A DNA stretch of 64,000 bases from Bugula neritina (GCA_964035545.1 OZ037768.1:20706700-20770699); one strand, 5' to 3'. Shown: positions 17,001-29,311, counted from the stretch's first letter. The notes: generated from the letters alone by a model not told the origin. Translations and numbers: made by a program.

Positions 17001-17158
17001 CCACTCGAGGCCCTGATGGAGTCAGAAGACGCAGGATGGCAGGCACCTCGAAGGCCGCAAGGTCTACCTGATTCTCCGGGCTGGCTACTCCGTAACGTAT
17101 TTTTCGCAGGTGGCGAATATTACACAAAAAACTATTAGCAAAACACATTGAGCAGTGT

Positions 17159-18140
17159 GCATCTAACATAGAAACAGTTATAAGCAAAAATAGCAATAGA
17201 GGCCTGGCAATATTAGGCCATTTCACCAGTCACCACAACCGGTGACGAGCAAAATTTGGCAGTATGTGAGTGGAGTGAGTGAGACTCCAGCAAATCCAAA
17301 TCATTGCTTACTGAAAATACTGTTAAAATAGATCATTAAAAAACCAGGCTAAAGGTGTTTTTACACCTTTATGATTTTGAGTCATCAATTAAATTTGGAA
17401 AAAAATATTGTATAGACCAACATGATTTAATCCAAATAGCTACCAGGATATCAAGTATGGATTAATTACTTAGAAACAGGCTCATGTAGTATTTCAAAAA
17501 AGTATCAAAGTGCCGACTAGCTGATTATTGCTAATGCGCAATAAAAAGATGCCCTAACTGCAAGCACATCATAGCAACAAATGCTACCAAGTGCTTCAAC
17601 TGTGATGAGTAAATTCCCACATATTAATAAAGTAAATATCATTGTACTTCATATTTGTTGAAGCATAGTTTTAAGTTGCCCTGCATGCATGTAGTAAGGA
17701 AGCAAGTTTCTGTAGCAATGGATCCCTCTGTTTCAGTAATATTTGTGAAGTATATGCTATCAATTTGAATTAATTTTCTTGCTTGGTATCACATTGCACA
17801 GCATTATTTATAATTAGCTTTTCTTCCAAGTGTTCCCCTTTGCCATTCAAAGAGGGGATTTCTCAAGTTGCTTTGCAAACATGTCCATAAAATAAACTAA
17901 TTGAGCAAAAAAGTGAATAATTTTCTATAACACCTGCTCAGTTGTGCTTGCAATTATATGTGTACACTCTAAGGTATTTTAAAGCACTTGACATTATAGA
18001 GCCAACAAATCACAATGACTAAGCTATTTGAACAGGGAGTACACTATGAAAAAGGAAACGGATACACAAGGCAAAGAATGTGTAACATGGTAAGCGATTT
18101 TGATCATGTTGCTGTAGCTTGTTTCATTACTTTACTATTT
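17159..18140 (+). repeat. Repeat block R1, copy a, right part, with two exon-like segments
   Basis: Matches 25815-26750 nearly throughout. Two exon-like pieces are conserved in both copies. A zinc-ribbon-like piece CPNCKHIIATNATKCFNC is at about 17548-17603. A 25-codon piece, MTKLFEQGVHYEKGNGYTRQ and five more residues, is at 18015-18089, ending in ATG|GTAAGC, a good donor. In this copy the donor after the zinc-ribbon piece is GATGAGT instead of the GGTGAGT of copy b, so it has lost its GT. Confidence 0.75.
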
Positions 18141-18407
18141 TAATTATACCATGTTATTATACTAAGGGGTTATATTGTTATATTGAGTTTTGTTACCATT
18201 TGATCCATATAGTGAGTCAAACAAAACGGATCTCGGAGATGACCCTGCCCATGACTTCTTGTTAGATAAAGACGTGGGCTCGGTTACACTCTGTGACTTA
18301 TCTCGGCCCCCAGTTTATAACATGGCTCTTTATAAGCGCATGCCGAATTTCAGCGATAGCGAGACCGGCTTGTCAGCCTCTCCTATCTGTTTTAGGATGT
18401 AACATGG

Positions 18408-18950
18408 ATGTCGAGGAGGTTGGACCGAGTCGTATCGACTCTCCTCCTCCACCGGCCCCTGTTCCGGCTCCTAGAAGCCAGCAGCGCACCGCTTCTCCAT
18501 CAGAGGTGCCTTCCACCAGCACCAGTGGCCCTGATTCCAACCTGGTTGAGCTTCATCTCTCCGTCGGGGAAGAGCAGGGCATACTGCTCGGTGAGGACCC
18601 CACGGATAAAGGTGAAGACAACTCCCATTTACTCCGCCAGTATTGGGTCTCTAGAGATACCAACCTCAAGATCGGCCAGACGTGCGGTGAGCCGAGCAAC
18701 TGTATCTGCTAACAGTGTCGGAGGAAGTTCTCCACACGGCGGCTGCGGGTTCACGCCCCTCAGCACTATATAAATGTGTTCTGCCCGTGTGGCGAATTTT
18801 CATATCAGCGCGACTAAGTGGCGAGACATAAGCGCATCTCGCGCTGCCACATGGGCTACACATTCGCGGTAGACCAGGCGAGCTTTCCAGAATTTCGGGA
18901 CCTGGTGCCGCCACACTAGCGGATCCTTGCAAACGGGCTGCTCTGGCTTC
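18408..18950 (+). pseudogene. Broken mobile-element ORF with C2H2-type fingers
   Basis: An open stretch rich in Pro/Ser (residues such as SPPPPAPVPAPRS) ends at a TAA at 18710-18712. The same frame continues as QCRRKFSTRRLRVHAPQHY and FCPCGEFSYQRD, a further stop, then VARHKRISRCHMGY and ASFPEFRDLVP before a third stop. Cys/His spacing (C-x2-C-x11-H-x3-H with a stop codon between the first two Cys; then C-x-C-x12-H-x5-C) suggests two zinc fingers. G+C is higher than in the surroundings. I do not recognise the family; the company it keeps suggests a retroelement gag-like or accessory protein. Confidence 0.5.
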
Positions 18951-19413
18951 AAATTTGGAGCTTCTGTTGGGCTTAGAGAAATCTTGCTGTGTAGGACATA
19001 TTACCCTTTTTTCTTTAGTAAGACCTATGATCAATTGCTTACGTTTTGATTGATTAATACATATATGTATATTTACCCTCTAAGCTTTTAGATTATTGCT
19101 ACATTGTCTGCAAATCATATATCTTGTGAACCAATTAATGCTAATATACTAAAATATTCAACGTAACAATTATAATTAGTTTAGAGTTACCTTACCTTAT
19201 ATTGGCTATTATTAAAACTGGTATGATACACATAATATAGTGCTATTTAACAATATTTCTACACACAGCTATATGAAATTGTCTTATCTTTAACTACTTT
19301 ACTCTATCATAATTTAGTATTTAGCTTTATTGTGCATTGTGTTTGTGTTATTAAGTACATTTGCAGCATATAAAAAAAATGAGTAAACCTGGCAGAGGAG
19401 TATCAAACCTGCT

Positions 19414-20736
19414 TTGCCGTATCACCGGACTCCTAGAAAAGCCCCAGAAACAAAAGCAACCCCTACCAGCTTTCAAAGCTTAGCCAGGGACACTGCAGCA
19501 CACCGCCATGCCTATAGGGAGCCACAACATGACACTAATGTACCATCCCCACCGCAACTACCACCCGCACAACTACCTGACTTGGAACATGACCGACAAT
19601 ATGAGGATGATGAAGGATTCCTGACCGTAGATGAATAGAACTGTGAAACATCCCCATCTCCCAGGAGAAAGCAACACCGATCAGAAGCCAACTCCCCTGA
19701 TCTATTCCGGGACAATTCCCCTGAACCAGATGTCAGGCCCAAAACTATAAAGAGGAATTTCCAATACCCAGAAGCAATGAATCATCCATCAAGGTCATCT
19801 CACTTCCTTGACAAGGAAGAGCCAGAATATCATCAATCCAAAAGGAAAAGACCATCTATCTTGAAACATAGAAGTGGAGGAGACGAATATAGCCATATGC
19901 TGGCCCAGCCTTCAAAGAGGAGAGATTATTATAAAACACAACTACATGAATGTCCTCCAGACAACTCTGAGGATGAATGGCTACCCCTTAATCCTAGTAA
20001 AAACAGAAGCTCACAACCTGATGAGAGAAGACAACCTTTACCTGACATGGAGTTATTTCCCCAATCCCAACATTATCTCCCTTCACAAGAAGATGACCGG
20101 TATTTGACAAGAAAGGAAAACCTCCACCGCTCAAGATTCTTGTTAGAAGACGACAGCTACCAATACAGGAAGAATATGGATTGTAAACACAAACCTATTA
20201 CCCCAATTACCCAAGCACCAGTCAGACAAGTCATTGCGGTGACTAATAAACTACCAGATATAGAAAAATGGGCAAACAGTCCTTTTGATGAGCTAACTTG
20301 GAATGAGTTCAAAGAAAGCTTCATCATGCACTCCAGAGCCCTCTCTATCCCAGAAGAATCCTGGCCCAAAATCCTAGCACTATATCTTAAAGATGGTGCT
20401 AAGATAACTTACACTAAAATAATTAACAAATATCCTAGCCTCAATGAAGACTTCTACGGACTATTACAGGAGATGGATCAAAAATTCATCAACTCCGGAG
20501 GAGTTGTGCCAAGCTTTGACTTGAATAGCAGGAAGAAGCTGGATACGGAGTCAGTTGGAAAGTTCTACTCCACTATATGTGCAATGGCGAAGCGAGCTTA
20601 TCCTAACATTGATGAACATGCCAGGGACCAAATTATATTGGCCCAATTTATAAAAGGGCTCCCTTTTACAGTGAGAGAACTCCACTCCCTGGTGCATACC
20701 AACTCTGTTTGCTACCAAGAGATAAACAATTGTTGA
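19414..20736 (+). pseudogene. Retrotransposon gag, one in-frame stop
   Basis: One reading frame of 441 codons interrupted only by TAG at 19636-19638. The first 300 residues are polar, acidic and Pro/Gln-rich. The last 150 look like an LTR-element capsid: LPDIEKWANSPFDELTWNEF, then ESWPKILALYLKDGAK, LNEDFYGLLQEMDQKF, SVGKFYSTICAMAKRAYP and ILAQFIKGLP. The ORF ends shortly after, before any zinc knuckle. No LTR, protease or polymerase was found next to it. The 3' end (20688 onward) recurs at 26869-26985, so another truncated copy of the same element lies there. Confidence 0.7.
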
Positions 20737-20800
20737 AATTCAGAAGTTCTATTTGGAAAGAATATTACATGCTGTGAAAAAAAACAACTTGTAGCAATAA
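20688..20800 (+). repeat. Repeat block R2, copy a (3' end of the gag-bearing element)
   Basis: Segment with CCCTGGTGCATACCA, GATAAACAATTGTTGAAATT and TTGGAAAGAATAT is repeated at 26869-26985 with scattered substitutions. It covers the last gag codons plus about 65 bp of non-coding tail. Confidence 0.8.
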
Positions 20801-22481
20801 AATTATGATGTGATGGGCTTTAAGTAATAATTCTGATACACTTTTGTAGAACTATTAGTATAATACGGCACAACAACCCTCAACTTTTATGCATTGGATG
20901 AAGTCTGGAAGTTTACAGCTATTAAACAATTAATGCATTCTTAGTGGCGCTATTGCATCAGCTTTTTAGGAAACCAATTACAATCCTAAACAAATACATA
21001 GCAACTAGTTGAATTCAGGCTGTAAAAATCGTCTTGTATTGATATATTGTTGAAGTAAATTAGCACTTGGGCAATTTGATTTGCCAAAAGTGTTGGCCTG
21101 AGCAACATTTAGGGAAATAACTCCTGGACAGTTTTTATGGATGCTTGGAATGTGCAAAAAAGCACCAGAAAATCTGGACCAAGAAAAGAGGAGGGAAATC
21201 TTGTCCAGCTATCTTGGCAAAAACAAATGATGTATTGAAATCGTTGAAAGCTGCATTAGAAAAAAACACCGACAAAAGGTTTAATGGTAGGCAACTTTGT
21301 TGAAAATATAATGAAACCAGTGAAAGAGATGAAACAACTTCCAGTTTCATACAAGTCAAAGTGAAAAACCATAATAAAGAATTATATCCAAGAAGGAGAA
21401 AAGAGCAATCGCCCAATCTGCCAACGATGAAAGATGTGATGGTACTACTGCCAAGAACTTTATCTGACTGTATACATCAAAACCATCTCAATTTTAGTGA
21501 GATAGTTATCTGGAAACTTAGGAACAGAAAAAATTCACATACCTGCAGGGTCAAGGACTACTTTTGTTAAGTGTTAAATTAGCTTGAAAATGAAGCAAAC
21601 CTAAAAAATGCTAAAGGTTTAACTCTCAGAAACTAAGGCCAGTCAAGAACCACTGAGATTGGGAATGCTGCTCTTATTCAAACTGACATTCGCTACCTCT
21701 TACATTTAAACATGTGTATAGTTGAAAAAATATGAAAATACTGTTTTATTTTTGTTCCTGTTTACAAAGCTATATTAATTCTCAAGAAATGTATTCAGCT
21801 GTAGATGTTAAGAATCTCTGTGGGCTATAAATATGCTGATCATACCAAAAAATTATAAAGCTGATGAGATATTTTTTAGAAGGTGACGACTTGTATGATT
21901 TAACCCCTGATTATGTTCAACTCAGTACTAATTGCCTGCCTATAATATGGTGTATGAGAGTAATCTGAGCTTCGGATTCATACATAATTGCTGAAGTTGC
22001 CTGTGCTACCAACGGAACAGTGTAGTAATTAAAGGATTAGAAGCTCATGCTCCTTATCATGTTGTTCGTAAATCATGACCGATGTTTGACAAATCTAAGC
22101 AGTGTGAATCAAATGTTCAAAAAGAACTTTATGAGAGGCCAAATGCCCAGGCTCAATGGCACGCTTAGTCAGTGCCGACAAATGCCTACGTTGGTTAAAT
22201 ATCTGATAGCTTCGACGTTAGCACTATCAACTCAGATCTCCAAGTACCCCTACAAGATGCAAATGTGGTGTCAGATATTGTCAAGTCTCCAGACACACTT
22301 TTCAGCAAAAAAAATCACGTGTACTTAGAATGCCGATAGTGTAGATGTAGCTTACCGCTGTAGAGTAATAAAACAAAAGATCAGCAGGAAAAACTCCTTG
22401 CTTTACATTTTTGATGGCTCCTCTATAGAAGATGCCCAAGAGCATGTCTTTGCTTTGCAAGATATGCATTAAAGACATTTC
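20801..22481. other. Repeat-derived sequence, unassigned
   Basis: AT-rich, with short open pieces such as LECAKKHQKIWTKKRGGKSC at about 21141-21200. They may be exon relics of the neighbouring transposon gene, but I cannot place them in a family. Confidence 0.3.
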
Positions 22482-23072
22482 TTGATTTGGATATTATATA
22501 TGTTACAACAGAACAGCACTTTCCCTCTCTGTATTCACAACCTCCATCATCTGTTTCAAGTTCTTTTAGCTCCCAGGTGACGCAAGGACACAGCATGCTG
22601 CGGCAAATTGTTTTATTTAGGAAAAATGTAAACTTTCATGCTACAGACGTGAAAGAAAAGTTGGCAAATGCAAAAAGTATACCGAGAAATTTAGGAGTAT
22701 ATGTTTTAGGTGCAGCAATATCTTGAAAAACTCAAGAGTTTGTAAAGCAATTAAATACAGATAACTGGGTCGAAAAAATATAGTGTCAGTACTGGTAGTC
22801 AATATATGCAGCAAGCCCATTTTTTGCAAGCAGCTCAAATTGTTAATCAGAAACAAAAACAAAACAAAATGACTCTTAAATTTTGGAGATAAAATTTTTA
22901 ACATGGGACCCTCTCTCATTCTCTGAGATAGTTGTTAGTGCATGTTCAGATATATCACCAGGAGGAGTTGATGCGATCTTAGAAATCCAACTAATGTTGC
23001 TATAACAAAGGTTGTGTATACGGAACGGTGATGGTAGCAATACTTGTTATTAGAGCTGTTGGCAGCGCGAGT
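22482..23072 (+). repeat. Repeat block R3, copy a
   Basis: Duplicated at 29312-29908. Both copies begin with an open stretch reading YVTTEQ(H/Q)FPSLYSQPPSS and later share GTCAATATATGCAGCAAGCC and CTTGTTATTAGAGCTGTTGG. They differ by short deletions, for example the loss of the AAAACAAAAC stretch in copy b. The open start suggests a coding exon of the ancestral element. Confidence 0.8.
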
Positions 23073-23225
23073 ACAGTCTACAAGCATCATGGAAAGCCAG
23101 TTTGTAGAAATTTTTTCCCTAAACTGCATGGTATAGGTCATCATAGGCTTGATTGTTCAGTAGCTCACCTTAAAAAGAATGGCTTGTCAATACGGCAGAA
23201 AAACTGAGGTGGCAGAAAAAGCAAT

Positions 23226-25558
23226 ACAAGAAGCATGAATTTTCTATCTACCAAAATTGTTTTTCATCAAACTTTGCTGAGGCGCATGCCATCAAGCTCC
23301 CTGGATGAATGCCTGGTTCCAAGGCTTACAATATATCTCTCCTACCATAAGAGAGGACATAGAGTTTGGTTTACACTTAGCATGTTTCAAATGTTGGAAT
23401 GGTTGTTGGCTTCACTACCTCTAGTAACTTGTGGCACTCTTAACTACCTTTCGTCATTTCTAGCAGATCAGCTAATCATCTTTGTTGGGTTTGTTAATCA
23501 AACAACACCTTTATTAACGAGTGAGTATATTCTAAATGGTGAAATAGCATTTAATCTTATGTTTTTCAACTAGTGGGGTCTGCAATGAAGGTGATAATCA
23601 TCAGCTGACCTATCTTATTGACGAAGAGCGACAAGTGATTTCACTTATTCACGATTACTTAGAGCGTCTCAATGTCAACCATGACACACCTCTCATACTG
23701 CATGCAGATTACTGCTGGTATGTGTATTAATTTCGATTTTTTTTCCATAATGTTTTTCTTTTAAAAACTTTTTCTTCTCAAAAATTTTTAATGTGTAATA
23801 ATTTCAGCATTTTCTTTTCAGTGGACAAAACAAAAACAGCTACAAGGTGCATTACCTTCTATGGAAAATGCTTACAAAACGAACTAGTCAAAACATCGAG
23901 CTTGACTTCATGATAGCTGAGCACACTAAGCTTGCCCCTGATCAACACTTTGGCAATCTCAAAAGGCGCTTTGTAAGAACTTTTGATTTCATCTTAGCCA
24001 GAGCTATATCAGGCTTGTTGGCCATTATGTATTGGTTATACATTGCTTTGTTTAGAAAATTAACTAAGTGCTTTGTTTGCTAGAACTCTTTGTCATATTG
24101 GCTTTTGCAGGTTGTCAACAACTCTGCAGTAAATAACACAATCGTTGGAGATGGTACAGGAGATACTGAGGAAGTGATCATGTATGACTGAGCTCAGTTT
24201 TTTTGCCGTCTGCCACACAGTCACGTACCATCAGATCGTCCACACTGCAGAGAGTGTGGCTCACTGCAAGATGCTGGTCGGAGAATCTGCGACAACTGAA
24301 ATTCTCCTTAAAAAGTGTTCTGCTGCTGATCGACTTCCAACTGCAATTCCATCAAAAGGTCTTGATCTTCAAAGGCAGAGGTATCTCTATGAGCATATCA
24401 GGGAGTTTTGTAAGCCAGATACTCAAAGATCTTGTTTGCCCTGGACCATATTTTCCTAAGCCTCAAGGGGAGGCTGCTGAGTACTATTAGATTATATTCA
24501 AACTAAAACAGAAGGAAATATGGGAGGTCTCGCGTTCAGATGGTACTGGCATGTAAAAGATCTACCTTCGCCTTTCTTTGAAAGAGTAGCCAGGTATTTG
24601 ATAAAGCATGCGTAACTCTCTGCACACTTTTCTCAGATCAGGACAGAAATGAAAGCAGGTCCTGGGTGTGTGGAGAAACAGGGATGCCAGCAAAAAGCCT
24701 CTACATTTCTGCTACTATGTTATTTGAGTGTTGTAAAGTTGCAATAACTCACTTGTTATTTGGATTAATGAATCCTACGTTATAAATTTTTTCATCTTAT
24801 TCATTATTCATCGATATTTATTTTGTTTGAACAATACTTTAGATACCAGAAAGCGAATGGCCAAGCTTGCGGGCCAAAAGGTTGCTTTCTACGTGGTAGG
24901 AGAATGGATCCCTGCCATAGTGGACCACTTGTTCCACGCCGTGATGAACACAATCAAAGGGCCTTTGAGAGTTGCTTGGTGGAAGTCGTTGGTGAACCAC
25001 ATTGCTAACATACATGTCCATGAAACACCTGAATTTCCTGTATGTCTACATGGTGCAGAGTCTCAAATGACTATAGGTGACGATGGCTTTGAATATATAC
25101 CAGCTTATATTCAGAAAGGTGATTATTAGATACTAGATACATTTAGCAGTAACAATAAGTGAATCCAATTAGTGCTAGAAACTCCCTATGATAGCAATAT
25201 GTGCTTCTGCTGTAACTTGGCTGCTCGTGAATTGCCAGTAATTTGATTCGTGACTTTCACTTAAGAAAGCTATAGTAACTAAACTATTCCTTTGACTTTT
25301 ATTACCGATGTAACAGAGTAGGGGTGATTAAAACATCATTCTAGTATGTACATAGCAAAAGTGTTATTGCCTAATAATGCTTGTAGGAAGTGAGTTGCAT
25401 GACGAGATGGAAATCATGGTATTAGAAAGTAAGTTGATCAAAGCTATCAATAATGCTACCAAAGCTACCACAAGTGAGCTTGAAAGCTTCCACAGTTGTC
25501 TCAATCGAAATGCGCCAAAAATGGAGGGGTTTTCCTATTCAGGACAGCTCAGCAGGTA
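23226..25558 (+). pseudogene. Spliced remnant of a DUF7869-like transposon gene
   Basis: Exon-like pieces with usable splice sites. Piece 1 ends ...PLILHADYC at about 23719 (donor GTATGT). Piece 2, about 23822-23972, completes HADYCCGQNKNS and continues LLWKMLTKRTSQNIELDFM, EHTKLAPDQHFGNLKRRF (donor GTAAGA). Piece 3 from about 24111 reads VVNNSAVNNTIVGDGTGDT and IMYD, then a TGA where a Trp would be expected. Later pieces are GLDLQRQRYLYEHIREFC (24358 on), LFHAVMNTIKGPLRVAWWKS (24927 on) and ELESFHSCLNRNAPKM (25477 on). The HAD.C.GQNKN block and the 'ELE.FHS....APK..HFSY' tail are remembered from widespread invertebrate transposon-borne proteins in the DUF7869 group. Stops and gaps make it a pseudogene; the family name is tentative. 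Confidence 0.55.
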
Positions 25559-26750
25559 GGAATAGAGCTGAGGCCGTTTTGATAGATTCACCAGCACACC
25601 GCAAAGAAGTCCTTCTGCTCTAGTAATACCTAGTCACTCTTGTGTGACAATGCCATCTCAATACATCTCCCCCGCAGTCGAACAAAATAAGATGCAAGAT
25701 CAACTCATGATCGACTATAACAAAAACAAAGCCAACAAAGTTTTTACAGTAGCATTTACATATCATCTGAAGCCATCTCGGTGGTCATTTAACATAAAAA
25801 AAGTTTAAGCTAAAGTAGCTACAAAAATAGGCCTGGCAGTATAAAGCCATCTCACCACAACTAGTGAAATCAGCAAAATAGGGCAGAGCTTGAGAGTGGG
25901 CTGAGTGAAACCCATGCAAATCTGAATCATTACTAACAGAAAATATGGTTAAACTTGATAGTTTATTAGCAAGTCAAATTAGGTGTTTTTACACCTTTAT
26001 GATTTTGAGCCATCAATTAAGTTTGACAAATTTTTCTTATTGCATAGATAAACGATATCAAGTATAGATTGATTACTTAGAAACAGGCTTATGTATTTCA
26101 AAAAAGCATCAAAGTGCCGATTAGCTGATTATTGCTAATGCATAATAAAAAGAAGATACCCCAACTGCAAGCACATCATAGCAACAAATGCTACCAAGTG
26201 TTTCAACTGCGGTGAGTAAATTCTCACATATCAATAAAGTAATTGTCATCGTACTTCATATTTGTTGAAGCTTAGTTTTAAGTTGTCCTGCATGCATGCA
26301 GTAGGAAGCAAGTTTCTGTAGCAATGGATCTCTCTGTTTTAGTAATATTTGTGAAGTGCGTATATGCAATTAAATTAAATTAATTTTCTTGCTTGGCATC
26401 ACATTGCACAGCATTATTTATTACTAGTTTTTCTTATAAGTGTTCCCTGTTGCCATTCAAAGAGGAGATCTTTCAAGTTGTTTTGCAAACCTGTCCATAA
26501 AATAAACTAATTAAGCAATAAATGTAAATATTTGTCTTTAACACCTGTTCAGTTGTGCTTGCAATTATATGTGTACACTCTAGGGTATTATAAAGCACTT
26601 GACATTATAGAGCAAACAAATCACAATGACTAAGCTATTTGAACAGGGAGTTCACTATAAAAAAGGTAATAGATACACAAGGCAAAGAATGTGTAACATG
26701 GTAAGCGATTTTGACCATGTTGCTGTAGCTTGTTTCATTACTTTCTATGT
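25559..26750 (+). repeat. Repeat block R1, copy b (uninterrupted)
   Basis: Same block as 15335-15552 plus 17159-18140, without the LTR element. Exon-like pieces: the zinc ribbon near 26165-26214, whose first Cys codon is TAC (Tyr) here but whose donor GCG|GTGAGT is intact; and the 25-codon piece at 26626-26700 ending ATG|GTAAGC. The block starts where the DUF7869-like remnant ends, so R1 is probably part of the same composite element. Confidence 0.8.
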
Positions 26751-26868
26751 CACTCGATATAAATGTGTTACGCTCGGACATTTTTTTTTTCAAACTTTAG
26801 TAATAAGTGCTAGAATAACTGTCCAATAATTGCAAAATTAAGTCGTTGGATGTAATTTTTCAAGTATA

Positions 26869-26985
26869 CAGTGAGAAAACTCCAGTCCCTGGTGCATACC
26901 AGCTCTGTTTGCTACCAGGAGATAAACAATTGTTGAAATTCAGAAGTTTTACTTGGAAAGAATATAACACGCTGTGAAAGAAAAA
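26869..26985 (+). repeat. Repeat block R2, copy b
   Basis: Truncated copy of the 3' end of the gag-bearing element at 19414-20800. The last gag codons and the tail are retained and nothing upstream is. Confidence 0.75.
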
Positions 26986-27357
26986 CATGTGTTGTAGTAA
27001 TAAAATTCAAAAGTTCGAAACTGCCCGGTAGGGTTATAAAAACTTTCATCAACTTAGAAAGAATGCTGTGCGTTTGCAGTGCTTTTATGTCACTTGTAAA
27101 TTGTATTTTTCATTACAGATTCCATCCAAGGTGTACCAATATCGGTGTAGTTGTGTGTGGTGGTAACAATCTGGGTGGAGAACAGAGTCCAGTCAACTGA
27201 ACTTGCAAGCTGCAACTATTTTATGCATAGAAAGAAAAATACTGCTCAACTCTATTTCATTAATGCTTTAAAAAATAGAAATAAAATACAAGAGAACTGG
27301 AAACAACCTGATAAAACAAACCACAGTGCCCAAAAACATCTAGACACATATCCAAGG

Positions 27358-27455
27358 TAAAATCTGTAGCCACACCGTTATGAGCATCACCAACAAACCT
27401 CAAAAAAAAAAATTTGCACAACTTTGTAAATACAACACTCAAATAATTATTTTTT
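27358..27455 (+). repeat. Repeat block R5, copy a
   Basis: GTTATGAGCA(T/C)CACCAACAAAC through ATACAACACTCAAATA is repeated at 28858-28955, about 1.5 kb away. Confidence 0.7.
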
Positions 27456-27567
27456 ATTATTTCATGTCGGTAACCCAATACTGAGATGAAAAAACTACCT
27501 AAATAATGTAGCTCAGCCTACACTGCATGTCACAAATGTTAATAAAACTTGCTTAATTTAATCTGGA

Positions 27568-28110
27568 AAATCGTTAATTGAAACCAGATTTCCTAACTTG
27601 ACCATATTGTACATAAATATAAAAAGAGGGTCTAGGACAAATTTAAATGGTAAAAAGCGTAACTGAGTTGATTATCTCTAGAAAACAATATACACATTTT
27701 CCTAACTCCACTAAAAATATTAGTGAGGCGGAGGCAGTGGATTTACAAATGCTCAAAACTCTGCACGGTGAAGAGATTTCTGAATTGCACAAAATGATTC
27801 ATCAACTTCAGTGAGTTGGGTGACTGAAGTGCTGGTAGACCAGTTGCAAGAGCAGTTGACAGAAGCCAACCCAGCATATATAAAAACCAAAGATGGCTGT
27901 AGATAGTGGAAAATATAGTGAAAATATAAGCAGATAAATAATATTTCTAGGGTGTTGGAAATGACAACAAAGCTGGTACGTGGGATTGAATGATCTTTCA
28001 TTGTCTGGCTTTTGAATCACTTCAATGATATAGGAAGTGCACACATAGGCCATAAAATCCTAATGGCGTTGAGGCCACTTATGACATTTTGCAGTTTATA
28101 CAACTTTAAA
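27568..28110 (+). repeat. Repeat block R4, copy a
   Basis: Duplicated at 30655-31135. Shared pieces include GGATTTACAAATGCTCAAAA, GAAGAGATTTCTGAATTGCA and GGTGTTGGAAATGACAACAA. Copies differ by many substitutions and small deletions, so the duplication is old. Confidence 0.8.
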
Positions 28111-28429
28111 GTGTAGGGGTTTAAAAAATTATAGCCATTTGTTTCTCAGTGAGAACTATATAACTATATATTAATAACTAGATTGGCACCAAAAATTAAT
28201 TTATAAATAGTGCCGCCAATAAATTTAAACTGAAAGCTGTGTTGTTGATACTTGGTATCAACAACTACGCCCCATCAAATAATATATAGCAGCTTTTTCA
28301 GTGCGAAGTAAAGTTAGAATAAAATAAATATAAACATACATCTCTCATAGGCCAAGCAGTAGAAGCTATACTGGAACCCCTGTGTTTTTAATGAGTTAGA
28401 GAAATTTTTAGGGCATGATGTTATAGTTA

Positions 28430-28690
28430 AATTGCAACATTCTCTCATTAGATGGTTGGCTATTGCGTTTCGAAGAACAGTCAAAGTTGCGAAAGATGAG
28501 TCTCATGCTTCTTCTGAACGGAAACAGTTCAGTAATGTGGAAAGCCATTCTGACTAATATTAAAATTAAATACAAATCATCTGGTGAACCTGTGTGGTTA
28601 CAAGTATTTTTAATAGATGGAGTGCAAGTGGAACTGCTTTCCAGATGTGGAAAATAGGCTTAACGACCCATTTTCACTGTCTGGTAATAT
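28430..28690 (+). other. Unassigned open segment in the repeat region
   Basis: A 64-codon open stretch (28463-28657) with fairly ordinary amino-acid composition (for example KYKSSGEPVWLQVFLIDGVQ). Upstream, TTGCAACATTCTCTCATTAG is a fair acceptor. It could be an exon relic of the surrounding element. No family recognised. Confidence 0.25.
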
Positions 28691-28857
28691 TCACTATTTG
28701 TTACCTTTTTTAAAAAATATTTTGAGCAACGGTGCAGCAGGAAAATATATGCAAATCAGATTTATGCGACACTGATGTTGGATAAGGTTCAAAATTAGTT
28801 GGTGGTAGAAGAATTGTTCGGTAAGAGCAGGACTGTTTGGCAGAGTTCAATTTTAGT

Positions 28858-28955
28858 TACATCTTGTAGCTAAACAGTTATGAGCACCACCAACAAACAG
28901 TAAAAAATCTTTGCAAAACTTTAAATACAACACTCAAATATTTATTTTACAAAAT
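28858..28955 (+). repeat. Repeat block R5, copy b
   Basis: Second copy of the 27358-27455 block, with single-base changes and a shorter A-tract. Confidence 0.7.
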
Positions 28956-29311
28956 ATTGATTCTGCTCTGTGCTTCTAATAATTAAAAATCAGTTGTTCG
29001 ATTAGCACTAGACCTCGACTGCTTTTATTAAATTTTTTATTATTTCGCACTGTGGTTTAACTGCAGAACTCTTACGCTTCTAATCCTGTTGCTTTCGCTA
29101 ATTTGAGTTCCTTAAAAAATGGTCATATTGATTTTTAGGTCATGAATTTCTCAAAAGTAGCTCAACAAAAGCTAAAGATGCTCTTAAACAGTTGCCCAAT
29201 AAGTTTGCTAGTACGCTACCTGCAGATGATCTTGACTCATCTTGAAAATATTATAAATGCTTAGGATAAAAATGTTGGGTGTTCAGATAAATGTAACGCA
29301 TTTAAGACAAT

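Larger units (their letters stand above)
15553..17158 (+). mobile_element. LTR retrotransposon fragment (5' LTR plus gag), probably Ty3/gypsy-like
   Basis: Layout: 5' LTR 15553-15903, tRNA-Leu-type primer-binding site from 15905, then a broken gag region to about 17000. No protease, reverse transcriptase, integrase or 3' LTR follows, so the element is 3'-truncated. Local base composition (about 55 percent G+C in gag) is clearly higher than the flanks, which supports a foreign or recent origin. The right boundary is approximate. It was found by resuming similarity with the uninterrupted copy of repeat R1 at 25.6-26.7 kb. Confidence 0.8.

Noticed and set aside
27753-28053. Overlapping minus-strand open frames of about 80 codons
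   Set aside because: They lie in repeat block R4; the second copy at 30.7-31.1 kb does not keep the frames open.
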